From: HRBIN12 sp964447335 | GTDB lineage: Bacteria; Actinomycetota; UBA4738; HRBIN12 | DNA: 64,000 nucleotides | Direction of reading: 5' to 3' | Assembly (NCBI GenBank): GCA_964447335.1 | Contig: CAYUSA010000003.1 | Coordinates: 23,851-87,850 of the forward strand | Shown here: positions 6,296 through 15,054 of the stretch, one piece after another | Layout: each line of letters starts with the position of its first letter | How positions within the stretch are numbered: position 1 is the stretch's first letter | Notes under the pieces: model-generated | The model's database searches: none | Seen by the model: only the letters and a program-made list of their open reading frames with translations | Told to the model about the DNA's origin: nothing | Made by a program: the position numbers and the translations under genes

Positions 6296-7413
6296 GCAAG
6301 GTTCGTCTCGCGATCGTCGGCGTCGGCAACTGCGCGTCGTCGCTCGTGCAGGGTCTGGAGTACTACAAGGACGCCGCCCCCGAGGACCCGGTCCCGGGCC
6401 TGATGCACGTGGACCTGGGCGGCTACCACATCAGCGACGTCGAGCTCGTCGCCGCCTTCGACGTGGACGCCGACAAGGTCGGCAAGGACGTCGCCGAGGC
6501 GATCTTCACGGAGCCGAACAACACGATCCGGTTCTCCGACGTGCCGGCCACCGGCGTGAGCGTCCAGCGCGGACCGACCCTCGACGGGCTCGGCAAGTAC
6601 TACCGCGAGGTCATCGAGGAGTCCGACCGACCCGAGGTCGACGTGGCGCAGGCGCTCCGAGACGCGCAGGCCGACGTGGTCGTGTCCTACCTCCCTGTCG
6701 GCTCCGAGCAGGCCGCGCGGCACTACGCGCAGGCCGCGATCGACGCCGGCGTCGGGTTCGTGAACTGCCTGCCGGTGTTCATCGCCAGCAACCAGGAGTG
6801 GGCACGCAAGTTCGTCGACGCCGGGCTGCCGATCGTCGGCGACGACATCAAGAGCCAGGTCGGCGCGACGATCACCCACCGCATCCTCACGAGGCTCTTC
6901 GAGGACCGGGGCGTGAAGCTCAACCGGACCTACCAGCTGAACTTCGGCGGGAACATGGACTTCATGAACATGCTCGAGCGCGAACGCCTCGTCTCGAAGA
7001 AGGTCTCGAAGACGCAGTCGGTGCAGAGCCAGCTCCGCAAGGAGCTCGACAAGCACGACATCCACATCGGGCCGTCGGACCACGTGCCGTGGCTCGACGA
7101 CCGCAAGTGGGCGCAGATCCGGCTCGAGGGTCAGGCGTTCGGCGACGTGCCGCTCACGATCGAGCTCAAGCTCGAGGTGTGGGACAGCCCGAACTCGGCC
7201 GGCATCGTGATCGACGCGATCCGGTGCGCGAAGCTCGCGCTCGACCGCGGCGTCGCCGGCCCGCTCATCGGCCCGTCCGCGTACTTCATGAAGTCGCCGC
7301 CGGTGCAGTTCAGCGACGAGGCGGCCCACGAGATGGTCGAGGGGTTCATCCTCGGCAACGGCGCCTCGAAGGCCTCGGACTGGACGGCCTTCTTCGACGT
7401 GCAGCCCGCGTAG
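6292..7413 (+). CDS. ino1: Myo-inositol-1-phosphate synthase
   Basis: A 373-residue enzyme that converts glucose 6-phosphate to 1L-myo-inositol 1-phosphate with bound NAD, the entry step to phosphatidylinositol and, in many actinobacteria, mycothiol. The Rossmann motif is VRLAIVGVGNCASSLVQG near the N terminus. VGDDIKSQVGATITHR and LNFGGNMDFMNM are the conserved catalytic-domain blocks, and NSAGIVIDAIRCAK follows. The length fits the short actinobacterial form. The start overlaps the padR stop, with AAAGGAG within the padR end as ribosome-binding site. A strong terminator hairpin follows at 7428-7460. Confidence 0.95.
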   Translation: MSKVRLAIVGVGNCASSLVQGLEYYKDAAPEDPVPGLMHVDLGGYHISDVELVAAFDVDADKVGKDVAEAIFTEPNNTIRFSDVPATGVSVQRGPTLDGLGKYYREVIEESDRPEVDVAQALRDAQADVVVSYLPVGSEQAARHYAQAAIDAGVGFVNCLPVFIASNQEWARKFVDAGLPIVGDDIKSQVGATITHRILTRLFEDRGVKLNRTYQLNFGGNMDFMNMLERERLVSKKVSKTQSVQSQLRKELDKHDIHIGPSDHVPWLDDRKWAQIRLEGQAFGDVPLTIELKLEVWDSPNSAGIVIDAIRCAKLALDRGVAGPLIGPSAYFMKSPPVQFSDEAAHEMVEGFILGNGASKASDWTAFFDVQPA

Positions 7414-7427
7414 CTCACGGGCCTTCC

Positions 7428-7460
7428 CGCGACGGCCGGGCCGGGTGCCCGGTCGTCGCG
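7428..7460 (+). terminator. Terminator after ino1
   Basis: A 14-bp stem (7428-7441 with 7447-7460, one G-U pair) closes on a five-base loop, 15 bases after the ino1 stop codon. The following ATTCT is only mildly U-rich, as is common in this genome type. Confidence 0.65.
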
Positions 7461-7482
7461 ATTCTGGGACCATTCCGTCCGT

Positions 7483-8481
7483 ATGAGCCTTCCGAAGCCA
7501 CCGACGTTCGCGGACGACGAGGCATACGAGCGGTCCCTGCAGGACGCGGCCTTCTGGGCTCCGTACGCCAAGGCAGCGCTCCGCTTGTCGGGCCTGCCCG
7601 ACGAGGGCGAGGTGCGGACCCACTACCCCACGACGCACGTCGCCGCGCTCGTGAACGACGCGTACCTCGTGAAGCTCCACTACGAGGACTGGTTCGGCGA
7701 GGACAGCTTCCAGACCGAGCGCGAGGCCTACACGCTCCTCGCCCGCCAGGAGCTCCCGATCCCCGAGCTCCTCGCCGAGGGCGCGCTCTACGAGGACGGC
7801 TGGCGCTGGCCGTTCCTCGCGATGACCGCGATGCACGGACGCTCGCTCCGCGACCTCGACGGCGATGCGGGCCCCCAGGACCTGCTCCGCGTCGCCACGT
7901 GGCTCGGGAGGACGCTGAAGGACCTCCACCACGTGCCGACCCACGACGGCGAGCGCATCTCGCTCGAGATCTACGCGGACATGATCCAGGTCCGCGAGCA
8001 GCGGTGCCACCGCGACCACGAGCAGTGGGGCTCGCTCCCGGCGCACCTCGTCGAGCACGTCCGCGACTACGTGTGGGAGGCGCGCAAGCTCATCGACCCC
8101 GAGCGCGAGACGCCGGCCTTCCTGCACGGCGACCTGCATGCCGGCAACGTCTTCATGGACGGCGAGCCCGGCGCCATGGAGCCGACGGGCATCGTCGACT
8201 TCAACGACGCGTACGAGGGCGACCCGCACTACGACCTCGTCGCGATCCACACGAAGGCCTTCGGTGCCGACAAGCGGCTGCTCCGAGCGCTCCTCGACGG
8301 CTACGGCTGGGGCGAGCTCGGCAAGCAGTGGCCGCGCCGGATGATGGCGCTCACCCTCGCGCACGACTACGACATGATCCAGCCGGTCGCCGACCGGTAC
8401 CCCGAGGCCCTCGCGGCCGTCGGCTCGCTCGACGAGCTGGCCAGCCTGCTCTGGGACCTCGACGCGCCGGGCCTCGCCTGA
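7483..8481 (+). CDS. Phosphotransferase (APH/choline kinase-like fold)
   Basis: A 332-residue protein of the aminoglycoside phosphotransferase superfamily. The Brenner motif is FLHGDLHAGNVFMDG (HGDxxxxN), the catalytic loop with its metal-binding Asn, followed by GIVDFNDAYEGDPHYDL, where the Asp binds magnesium. The ATP-binding lysine is probably in YLVKLHYEDWF. The substrate is unknown; members phosphorylate antibiotics, sugars, homoserine or lipid head groups. It sits alone between ino1 and an MFS gene, 19 bases ahead of the latter. Confidence 0.85.
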   Translation: MSLPKPPTFADDEAYERSLQDAAFWAPYAKAALRLSGLPDEGEVRTHYPTTHVAALVNDAYLVKLHYEDWFGEDSFQTEREAYTLLARQELPIPELLAEGALYEDGWRWPFLAMTAMHGRSLRDLDGDAGPQDLLRVATWLGRTLKDLHHVPTHDGERISLEIYADMIQVREQRCHRDHEQWGSLPAHLVEHVRDYVWEARKLIDPERETPAFLHGDLHAGNVFMDGEPGAMEPTGIVDFNDAYEGDPHYDLVAIHTKAFGADKRLLRALLDGYGWGELGKQWPRRMMALTLAHDYDMIQPVADRYPEALAAVGSLDELASLLWDLDAPGLA

Positions 8482-8500
8482 GCGGCCTACCATCGCGGTC

Positions 8501-9955
8501 GTGAAGGGAACCCTCGAGCGCGCGCGCGACGCCCTGTGGAGCCGGGACTTCCGACGCCTGTTCGCGATCCGGCTCGTGTCGCAGTCGGCGGACGGCCTGT
8601 TCCAGGCCGCGCTCGTCGCCTCGGTGGTGTTCAGTCCCGACCGGCAGAGCACGGTCGCCGGGTTCGCGATCGCCACCGCGGTGATCTCGCTGCCGTTCTC
8701 GATCATCGGGCCGTTCACCGGCGTGTTCATCGACCGCTGGTCGCGCCGGCGGATCCTCGTGGTGGCACCGTGGCTGCGGGCTGCGGTCGTCGCGCTCGCG
8801 TTGTTCCACCCGACGCGGCAGGCCGTCCTGTTCTACGCCGGGGTCCTGTGGGTGCTCTCGGTGAACCGCTTCTACCTCGCGACGGCGGTCGCCGTCGTTC
8901 CGCGGCTCGTCCCCACCGAGGACCTGCTGATGGCCAACTCGATGTCGATCGTCGGCGGCACGGTCGCGCTGCTCGCGGGCGTGTTCGTCGGCGGGTGGAT
9001 CTCGGACCTGTTCGGCAACGTGCCGATCGTCGTTGCGGCGGGCGCGATGTGGCTGGTCGCATCGTGGATCGCCTCGCGCATCACGAGCCCCCTCGTCCCA
9101 CACACGCTCCCCGAGGCGCCGATGCGCGACGAGCTCCAGCGCGTCCTGCGCGAGTTCGGCGACGGCATCCGGCGGCTCGCGCGCACACCCCGCGCGCTGG
9201 GCCCGATCGCCTCGATCACGCTCGATCAGATGGGCCAGGGCATCGTGCTCGTGCTCTCGCTGTTCTTCTTCCGCGACCGCGTCGAGGAGGGCGTCGGCTC
9301 GTTCGCGAACCTCATCGGCGCGGGTGGGATCGGCGTGCTGCTCGGCATCCTCACCGTCGGCAAGCTCGAGGAGCGGTGGCCGAAGGAGCGCATCGTGTCC
9401 CGGGCCTTCCTGGCGGGGGGGGTCGCGCTCATCGCGGTCTCGACGTACGTGACCGGCTGGAGCGTGCTGCTCGCGAGCTTCTTCGTCGGCCTCACGTTCG
9501 CATGGAAGAAGGTGCCGGTGGACACCCTCGTCCAGGAGTCGATGCCCGACGGCTACCGCGGTCGCGTGTTCGCCGTCTACGACGTGGCGTACAACCTGTC
9601 ACGGGTGGCAGCGTCCTTCCTCGCGATCCCGCTCCTGCCGGCGATCGGCGAGTCGTGGACCGTCGCGCTCATCGGCGTCGTGTTCCTGCTGTGGGGCCCC
9701 ATACTCCCCCGCTGGATCGGCCGGGCCCCCGAGATCGTCCTGCGGTTCGCCGAGGGCGGCCGCGCCGAGGAGTGGCCACGCGCCGTCGTGTGGGGCGGGG
9801 TCGAGGAGCGCGTGCAGGTCGAGCGCTCGTGGCTCGAGGAGCGCGACGGCGAGCGGCTCCGGTGCTTCCGGCTCACGCTCGAGGACGGCACCGTGCTCCA
9901 GGTCTCACGGCTCGAGCCCGACGGTGCGTGGCGCATGGAGCGCGAGCTCGCGTAG
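8501..9955 (+). CDS. MFS transporter with a soluble C-terminal extension
   Basis: A 484-residue membrane protein of the major facilitator superfamily. About 12 hydrophobic segments are visible, with the basic loop FIDRWSRRRILV after helix 2, the usual MFS cytoplasmic signature. After the last helix, roughly residues 410-484 form a hydrophilic domain (from RFAEGGRAEEWPRAVVW to the end) with charged, beta-type character that I do not recognise. TACCAT (8488-8493) lies seven bases before the GTG start, so a leaderless start is likely. The substrate is unknown; relatives export drugs or siderophores. The gene converges with a second MFS gene. Confidence 0.82.
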   Translation: MKGTLERARDALWSRDFRRLFAIRLVSQSADGLFQAALVASVVFSPDRQSTVAGFAIATAVISLPFSIIGPFTGVFIDRWSRRRILVVAPWLRAAVVALALFHPTRQAVLFYAGVLWVLSVNRFYLATAVAVVPRLVPTEDLLMANSMSIVGGTVALLAGVFVGGWISDLFGNVPIVVAAGAMWLVASWIASRITSPLVPHTLPEAPMRDELQRVLREFGDGIRRLARTPRALGPIASITLDQMGQGIVLVLSLFFFRDRVEEGVGSFANLIGAGGIGVLLGILTVGKLEERWPKERIVSRAFLAGGVALIAVSTYVTGWSVLLASFFVGLTFAWKKVPVDTLVQESMPDGYRGRVFAVYDVAYNLSRVAASFLAIPLLPAIGESWTVALIGVVFLLWGPILPRWIGRAPEIVLRFAEGGRAEEWPRAVVWGGVEERVQVERSWLEERDGERLRCFRLTLEDGTVLQVSRLEPDGAWRMERELA

Positions 9956-9961
9956 CTCGGC

Positions 9962-11221
9962 TCAGGCAGCCGCGGCCACGGGCACGAGCTCGGGCCGTCC
10001 GATCGCCGCGGCCTCCCGGCGCACCGCGCGGAGCCCGACGAGGCCGACGACCACCGCGATGAGCCCGCCGATCGCGAGGCCCCACCGGGGTCCGAGCACC
10101 TCGGCCGTCCACCCCGCGAAGGGCGCGCCGATCGGCGTGCCGCCGAGGAACACCACCGCGTACAGCGCCATCACACGCCCTCGCATGTCGGGCCGCGCCG
10201 TGAGCTGGAGCGTCGTGTTGCCCGTGATCATGAACACGATGCTCACGAAGCCGAGCATGACGAGCACCGCGAGCTCGGCGCCGAGCGTCGGCATCGCGGC
10301 GGCCACCATCGACATCGCGCCGAGGCCCACCGCCCCGAGCACGAGTCGCCGGCGGTCGGGCCGAGCCCCGCGGGCCATGCCGAGCGCCCCGACGAGCGAG
10401 CCGGCGCCCATGACCGACAGCAGCAGGCCGAGCGTGCCGGCGTCGCCGCGGAACACGTCCACGGCGAGGAGCGGCATGAGCACCGAGAAGTTGAACGAGA
10501 ACGTGAACACGACCGCCATGACGACGAGCGGGGTGCGCAGCTCGGGCGTGTGCCAGACGTAGCGGATGCCCTCGCGCAGGCCCGAGCCGTGGCGGGGCGC
10601 CTCGGTCCGATGCAGGTCCTCCGGTCGCATCGCGATCAGGCTCGCGATGACCGCGAGGTACGACAGCCCGTTCACCAGGAAGCAGGTCGCGAGCCCGGCC
10701 CCGGCGATCAGCAGGCCGGCGAGCGCGGGGCCGACGATCCGCGTGCCCGTCATCACGGCGCTGTTCAGGCTCACGGCGTTCGTGAGGTGCTCCGTGCCGA
10801 CCATCTCGGCGAAGAAGCTCTGCCGCGTGGGCGTGTCGACCGCGGTGACGACCCCCTGCAGGAACGACAGCGTGTAGACCATCCACAGCTCGACCACCCC
10901 GGCCGCCACGAGCGCCCAGAGCGCGAGGGCGAGCACGCCGAACGCGCTCTGCGTCCACAGGAGGATCCGCCGCTTGTCGTGCCGATCGGCCAGCACTCCC
11001 GCCCACGCGCCGAACAGCAGGATCGGCGAGAAGCTGAGCGCGGTCACGACGCCGAGCGCGATCCCGCTGCCGGTCAGCCGCAGCACGAGCCACGAGGCCG
11101 CGACGTACTGGACCCACGTCCCGGTGACCGAGACCGCCTGGCCGGCGAAGAACAGGCGGAAGTTCCTCGAGTGCCGGACCGCGTGGAACGTCCGGTGGAC
11201 CGCGAGGCCGACGCGCGTCAT
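9962..11221 (-). CDS. MFS exporter of the enterobactin-exporter type
   Basis: A 419-residue, 12-helix protein. The N-terminal HSRNFRLFFAGQAVSVTGTWVQYVAASWL is characteristic of the EntS-like MFS_3 group, and FGAWAGVLADRHDKRRILL is the loop-2-3 motif. Helix 5 region TPTRQSFFAEMVG is also typical. These proteins export siderophores or drugs. The start overlaps the marR stop by four bases, so exporter and MarR repressor form one operon read from the promoter at 11668-11697. The MarR ligand, and therefore the exported compound, is not known. Confidence 0.88.
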   Translation of the reverse strand: MTRVGLAVHRTFHAVRHSRNFRLFFAGQAVSVTGTWVQYVAASWLVLRLTGSGIALGVVTALSFSPILLFGAWAGVLADRHDKRRILLWTQSAFGVLALALWALVAAGVVELWMVYTLSFLQGVVTAVDTPTRQSFFAEMVGTEHLTNAVSLNSAVMTGTRIVGPALAGLLIAGAGLATCFLVNGLSYLAVIASLIAMRPEDLHRTEAPRHGSGLREGIRYVWHTPELRTPLVVMAVVFTFSFNFSVLMPLLAVDVFRGDAGTLGLLLSVMGAGSLVGALGMARGARPDRRRLVLGAVGLGAMSMVAAAMPTLGAELAVLVMLGFVSIVFMITGNTTLQLTARPDMRGRVMALYAVVFLGGTPIGAPFAGWTAEVLGPRWGLAIGGLIAVVVGLVGLRAVRREAAAIGRPELVPVAAAA

Positions 11222-11661
11222 CGGCCGCCCCCGACGAGCCGGTCCAAGATGGCGGCTGCCTCGTCGAGGACCTCGAGCTCGTGCGGCTCGAGGTCGCGAA
11301 GCCGCTTCGCCAGGTAGGCGTCCTTGCGCTTACGGCTGCGGTGCAGGAGCTTCGCACCCTCGGGCGTCACGCGCACCCAGGCCACGCGCCGGTCGGCGGG
11401 GTCCGGCTCGCGCGCGACGAGCCCGGCCTCGACGAGGGCGGCCACGATCCGGGTCATCGTGGGGGGCTGGACCTGCTCGGCGGCGCAGAGCTCGCCGATC
11501 GTCATCGCGCTCGCACGGTCGATCGAGGACAGGGCCACCAGGAGCGAGGGCGTGATGCCCGGCTCGGCCTCCTGCCGGAGCTTCCGCGCGAGCCGGGTCA
11601 CGCCGAGCCGCAGGCGCGAGGCCAGCTCGGTGGTGTCGACGGTCGCGAGAGGAGCGGTCAC
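11218..11661 (-). CDS. MarR family transcriptional regulator
   Basis: A 147-residue winged-helix regulator. SIDRASAMTIGELCAAEQVQ and PPTMTRIVAALVEAGLVARE form the recognition helix region, followed by the wing DPADRRVAWVRVTPEG, all typical of MarR. It probably represses its own operon and the downstream MFS exporter, releasing DNA on binding a small toxic compound. TATCCT lies six bases before the GTG start, so the transcript is likely leaderless. A 16-bp palindrome at 11680-11695 lies in the spacer of its promoter. Confidence 0.9.
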   Translation of the reverse strand: MTAPLATVDTTELASRLRLGVTRLARKLRQEAEPGITPSLLVALSSIDRASAMTIGELCAAEQVQPPTMTRIVAALVEAGLVAREPDPADRRVAWVRVTPEGAKLLHRSRKRKDAYLAKRLRDLEPHELEVLDEAAAILDRLVGGGR

Positions 11662-11667
11662 GCACCG

Positions 11668-11697
11668 AGGATACTACGCGATGCTAATTAGCGTCAC
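11668..11697 (-). promoter_or_regulatory. marR-MFS promoter with MarR operator
   Basis: On the minus strand TGACGC and TATCCT (11668-11673) are 17 bases apart. Between them, GAYGCTAATTAGCRTC (11680-11695), a palindrome with one mismatched pair and a perfect core GCTAATTAGC, overlaps the -35 box. A repressor bound there would block RNA polymerase directly. Confidence 0.65.
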
Positions 11698-11764
11698 GAA
11701 GCTTCGGGTGCCCCGCGCCGGCCCCGGGGCTGGCGCGCTCGAGCGGGGGGCGGTACCCTCGCCG

Positions 11765-12379
11765 GTGATGACGGCCCGCACCCGCGTCGCGCTGCTCCTT
11801 CCGGCCCTGGTGGTGCTCGCGGCCGCCTGCGCGAAGGACGCCGAGCCGGGCACGTCGCCGTCGGAAGGTTCGACGACGGGCCCGACCGGCTCGCAGACTT
11901 CCCCCGCCCCGGTCACCGGGGCGACCGGGGCGACCGGCTCCGTATCGCCATCGGAGACCCGGTCCCCGAGCGAAGCGCCGAGCCCCGAGCTCGAGGACGG
12001 CCGGCACTTCGGCTCGATCGAGTCCATCGACGTCGAGAACCAGACGCTCGTGTTCGACCTCGCGTACTTCCTCACGGGGGACGAGGCGAACCAGGCGGCC
12101 GCCGAGCACGGCGACGAGGCCCCGGTGCCGAACGACTACTACATCGTGAACGACAACCCGAGGCTGCGAACGCTCGATGTCGCGCCGAACGTCGAGGTCC
12201 GGGTCATCGACTGGACCAACTGCTGCGAGCTCGTGCAGGGCGAGGTCCAGCCCTTCATGGACGCGTTCGCGACGAACCACCACGCGTGGGACGCGCTGTA
12301 CCAGGGCAGCGAGGCGCCGTACTGGCTCACGGTCGAGGGCGGCGTCGTCGTGAAGATCGAGGTGCAGTTCCTCCCGTGA
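11765..12379 (+). CDS. Secreted lipoprotein of unknown function
   Basis: A 204-residue precursor with a lipoprotein signal: a hydrophobic stretch ending LVVLAAAC, the Cys being the likely lipidation site. A Ser/Thr/Pro/Gly-rich linker (GATGATGSVSPSETRSPSEA) leads to a compact domain of about 130 residues starting GSIESIDVENQTLVFDLAYF and ending VVVKIEVQFLP. This C-terminal domain recurs in actinobacterial lipoproteins with no known activity. TACCCT (11754-11759) sits five bases before a GTG that is in frame one codon ahead of the ATG, so GTG 11765 is preferred as a leaderless start. The stop overlaps the next gene (GTGA). Confidence 0.75.
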   Translation: MMTARTRVALLLPALVVLAAACAKDAEPGTSPSEGSTTGPTGSQTSPAPVTGATGATGSVSPSETRSPSEAPSPELEDGRHFGSIESIDVENQTLVFDLAYFLTGDEANQAAAEHGDEAPVPNDYYIVNDNPRLRTLDVAPNVEVRVIDWTNCCELVQGEVQPFMDAFATNHHAWDALYQGSEAPYWLTVEGGVVVKIEVQFLP

Positions 12380-13176
12380 CCTTCCGCGCGGGCGCCGTCC
12401 TCGCGCTCGCTCTTCTCCTCGCAGCGTGCACATCGGCCCCGGGGAACCCGCGCTCGACCGCCACCGAAGGTACCGCCGGGACGTCGGGTTCCCCCTCGGC
12501 AGCGCCGACGCCGGCACCGGGCGCTCCGGTCGAGGGCGAGGACGCCGGCGACACCGACCCCTTCGAGCCGACCGCCGTGCGAGCGCGGTTCGCGGGACGG
12601 ATCCTCTCGCCGCTCCCCGCTCACCTGCTGCGCGAGATGCGGGGCGAGACATGGCACGCGGGCTGCCCGGTGCCGCTCAACGATCTCGCGCTGCTCCGCT
12701 TCAACTACCGGGGCTTCGACGGCGAGGTGAAGCGTGGGCCGATGGTCGTGAACGCGTCGGTCGCGCGCGACGTCCTCGGCGTGTTCCGCACGCTCTTCCA
12801 CGCGGACTTCCCGATCCGGCACGTCACGCTCGCGAAGCGGTTCCGCCCGAACGCCGACCCGGACTCGCGCGGCAGCGTGACGGCCTCGTTCAACTGCCGT
12901 CCCATCGTCACGCCGGCCGGGCCCGGCGACCGGTTCTCGATGCACGCCTACGGCCTCGCCGTCGACATCAACTCGCTCCAGAACCCGTACGTGGCCTCGG
13001 ACGGCTACACCCGGAACCGGTTCGCGCGGCCGTACCGTGACCGCTCCCTGGACCTGCCGGGCATGATCCATCCCGGCGACGTCGTCGTGCGCGCGTTCAC
13101 CGCGATCGGGTGGGAGTGGGGCGGGGACTGGAACAGCGGCAAGGACTACATGCACTTCTCGTCGAACGACCGCTGA
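12376..13176 (+). CDS. M15-family D-Ala-D-Ala carboxypeptidase-like lipoprotein
   Basis: A 266-residue lipoprotein. The signal ends LALALLLAACTS, with the Cys as the anchor, followed by a Pro/Ala/Thr linker. The C-terminal domain has the M15 zinc motifs SMHAYGLAVDIN (first His and Asp ligands) and DYMHFS (last His ligand), and WEWGGDW between them. M15 enzymes cut D-Ala-D-Ala or L-Ala-D-Glu bonds in peptidoglycan, outside the membrane. The GTG start overlaps the TGA of the preceding lipoprotein gene, so the two are coupled and may act together at the cell surface. Confidence 0.85.
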   Translation: MTFRAGAVLALALLLAACTSAPGNPRSTATEGTAGTSGSPSAAPTPAPGAPVEGEDAGDTDPFEPTAVRARFAGRILSPLPAHLLREMRGETWHAGCPVPLNDLALLRFNYRGFDGEVKRGPMVVNASVARDVLGVFRTLFHADFPIRHVTLAKRFRPNADPDSRGSVTASFNCRPIVTPAGPGDRFSMHAYGLAVDINSLQNPYVASDGYTRNRFARPYRDRSLDLPGMIHPGDVVVRAFTAIGWEWGGDWNSGKDYMHFSSNDR

Positions 13177-13297
13177 GCGCCCCTGCCGCAGGGACTCGGC
13201 GCGTCGCGAGTCTCTATGCTCCGACCGAGGGGATCCGCGTGGGCACGCCGTCATCTCGGTCGAGCACCTCCGCAAGCGGTACGGGGAGGCCGTCGCG

Positions 13298-14149
13298 GTG
13301 GACGACGTGTCGTTCGAGGTCGCCCCCGGCGAGATCTTCGGGCTCCTCGGACCGAACGGCGCCGGCAAGACGACCACCGTCGAGTGCCTCCAGGGACTTC
13401 GGCGGCACGACCAGGGGCGGGTGCGGGTCCTCGGGCTCGACCCGCAGGAGAACGGCGACGAGCTGCGGCGCCGGATCGGGTCGCAGCTCCAGGACTCCGG
13501 GCTGCCGAGCCACCTCCGCGTCTGGGAGGCGCTCGACCTGTTCGCCTCGATCGCCGACCACGCGACCGACACGGCAACGCTCCTCGAGCGATGGGGGCTC
13601 GGGGACAAGCGCGATGCTCGCTTCGCCAGCCTCTCGGGCGGCCAGCAGCAGCGGTTGCTCGTCGCGCTCGCGCTCGTGAACGATCTCGAGGTCGTCTTCC
13701 TCGACGAGATGACGACGGGACTGGACCCCGCCGCGCGGCGCGTGGCGTGGGACCTGATCCGCGAGATCCGCGAGCGCGGCGCGACGATCGTGCTCGTGAC
13801 GCACTTCATGGACGAGGCCGAGCGCTTGTGCGACCGCGCCGCGATCGTCGTCAACGGCCGGATCGTGGCCCTCGACACACCGGTTGACCTCGTCGCGCAT
13901 CACGCTCCCGAGATCCGCATCACGTTCATGAGCGACGCCCCGGACCTGTCGTGGCTCTCCGACGTCCCCTGCGTCCGGCGGGTGGATCGATGGGGTCGCC
14001 GCGTCGAGGTCGAGGGTGTCGACCCGGTCATCGCGATCGCGTCCGCGGCGCTGATCGAGCACGGCGTCACCCCCGAGGGCCTGCGGGTCGAGCAGCCGAC
14101 GCTCGAGGACGTGTTCCTGCGCCTGACGGGCGGAACGCCGGAGGCCTGA
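13298..14149 (+). CDS. ABC transporter ATPase, apparently frameshifted at its 5' end
   Basis: The visible product has Walker A GPNGAGKTTT, the signature LSGGQQQR, Walker B VVFLDEMTTG and the switch His in VTHFMDEAE, and ends with the C-terminal domain seen in drug-exporter (CcmA/DrrA-type) ATPases. The expected first strand, VISVEHLRKRYGEAVAV, is encoded just upstream at 13250-13297 in the same frame but has no start codon. The likely true start, GTG 13239 (after GAGGGG), reads VGTP in another frame and would join only if one base were added near 13248. As given, the earliest start is GTG 13298, which truncates the domain. The permease gene follows after two bases. Confidence 0.85.
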   Translation: MDDVSFEVAPGEIFGLLGPNGAGKTTTVECLQGLRRHDQGRVRVLGLDPQENGDELRRRIGSQLQDSGLPSHLRVWEALDLFASIADHATDTATLLERWGLGDKRDARFASLSGGQQQRLLVALALVNDLEVVFLDEMTTGLDPAARRVAWDLIREIRERGATIVLVTHFMDEAERLCDRAAIVVNGRIVALDTPVDLVAHHAPEIRITFMSDAPDLSWLSDVPCVRRVDRWGRRVEVEGVDPVIAIASAALIEHGVTPEGLRVEQPTLEDVFLRLTGGTPEA

Positions 14150-14151
14150 GC

Positions 14152-14901
14152 ATGCGGACGCTGCGGAAGATGACCTGGGTCGAGACCAAGCTCCTGCTGC
14201 GCGAGCCGCTCACCGTGGTGTTCACGTTCGGGTTCCCCTTCCTCGTGCTCGTGGTGCTCGGCCAGCTCTTCGGGAACACGCCGGACCCCGAGCAGCCCGA
14301 GATCTTCCGCGGTGTCGGGCCCATGGACTACTACGTGCCCGGCTACGTGGGGCTGACGATCGCAGCGATCGGGCTCATCGCGCTGCCGGTGCACCTCGCG
14401 AGCTACGGCGAGCGCGGCGTTCTCCGCCGGTTCCGCGCCTCGGGACTACCGCCCTGGGCGGTCATCGCATCGCAGGCGATCGTGGGGGCGCTCGCGTCGG
14501 TCGCCGGGAGCGCGTTCCTCGTCGTCCTCGGCTTCGTCGGGTACGACGTGCATGCCCCCGAGCAGCCCGGTGCCGTGCTGCTCACATTCGCGCTGTCCGT
14601 GTGCTGCTTCGCGTCGATCGGCATCCTCCTCGGCGCCGTGATGCCAAGCGCCCGAGCGGCTCAAGGCATCGGGCTCATGCTCTTCTTCGCGATGATGTTC
14701 CTGTCCGGCACGGACGGACCGCGCGAGCTCCTCGGCGAGGTCCTGCGCCGGGTCGGCGACGTCCTACCCCTCACGCACGTGGTCGTCGCGATGCAGGATC
14801 CGTGGATCGGCTTCGGCCTGAACGGGGCGCGCCTCGTCCTCGTCGCCGCGGTCACCGTCGCCGCCGCCGTCGGCGCCGTCCGGGCGTTCCGCTGGGAGTG
14901 A
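14152..14901 (+). CDS. ABC-2 type transporter permease
   Basis: A 249-residue membrane protein with about six hydrophobic segments, beginning TLRKMTWVETKLLLREPLTVVFTFGFPFLVLVVLG, which is the usual opening of ABC-2 permeases. The motif GERGVLRRFRASGLPPW between helices 2 and 3 is typical of DrrB/NodJ-like exporters. It should pair with the preceding ATPase to export a hydrophobic compound. The ATG follows the ATPase stop by two bases, so the two are made together. A palindrome at 14925-14938 (GGGTCC/GGACCC) may end the transcript. Confidence 0.87.
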   Translation: MRTLRKMTWVETKLLLREPLTVVFTFGFPFLVLVVLGQLFGNTPDPEQPEIFRGVGPMDYYVPGYVGLTIAAIGLIALPVHLASYGERGVLRRFRASGLPPWAVIASQAIVGALASVAGSAFLVVLGFVGYDVHAPEQPGAVLLTFALSVCCFASIGILLGAVMPSARAAQGIGLMLFFAMMFLSGTDGPRELLGEVLRRVGDVLPLTHVVVAMQDPWIGFGLNGARLVLVAAVTVAAAVGAVRAFRWE

Positions 14902-14924
14902 GGCACGGCGGTCCTGCCGGCGAG

Positions 14925-14938
14925 GGGTCCGAGGACCC
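14925..14938 (+). terminator. Small hairpin after the ABC permease gene
   Basis: GGGTCC and GGACCC flank GA. The stem is short and lacks a U-run, so this is a weak terminator candidate. Confidence 0.3.
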
Positions 14939-15054
14939 TGGACGGCGCCCGGCGCGGCGCGACGATGCGGCCGAGCACGGTTCCCGACCGGTGCGGGAGG
15001 TGATGCGGCGCGTCGGCCGGGTCGGTTGGCGAACCGTCGAAGGGGGGCCTGCGG

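Noticed and set aside
5821..8730. 969-codon minus-strand frame opposite padR, ino1 and the phosphotransferase gene
   Set aside because: Shadow of conserved plus-strand genes; Arg/Val/Glu-rich pattern typical of antisense frames.
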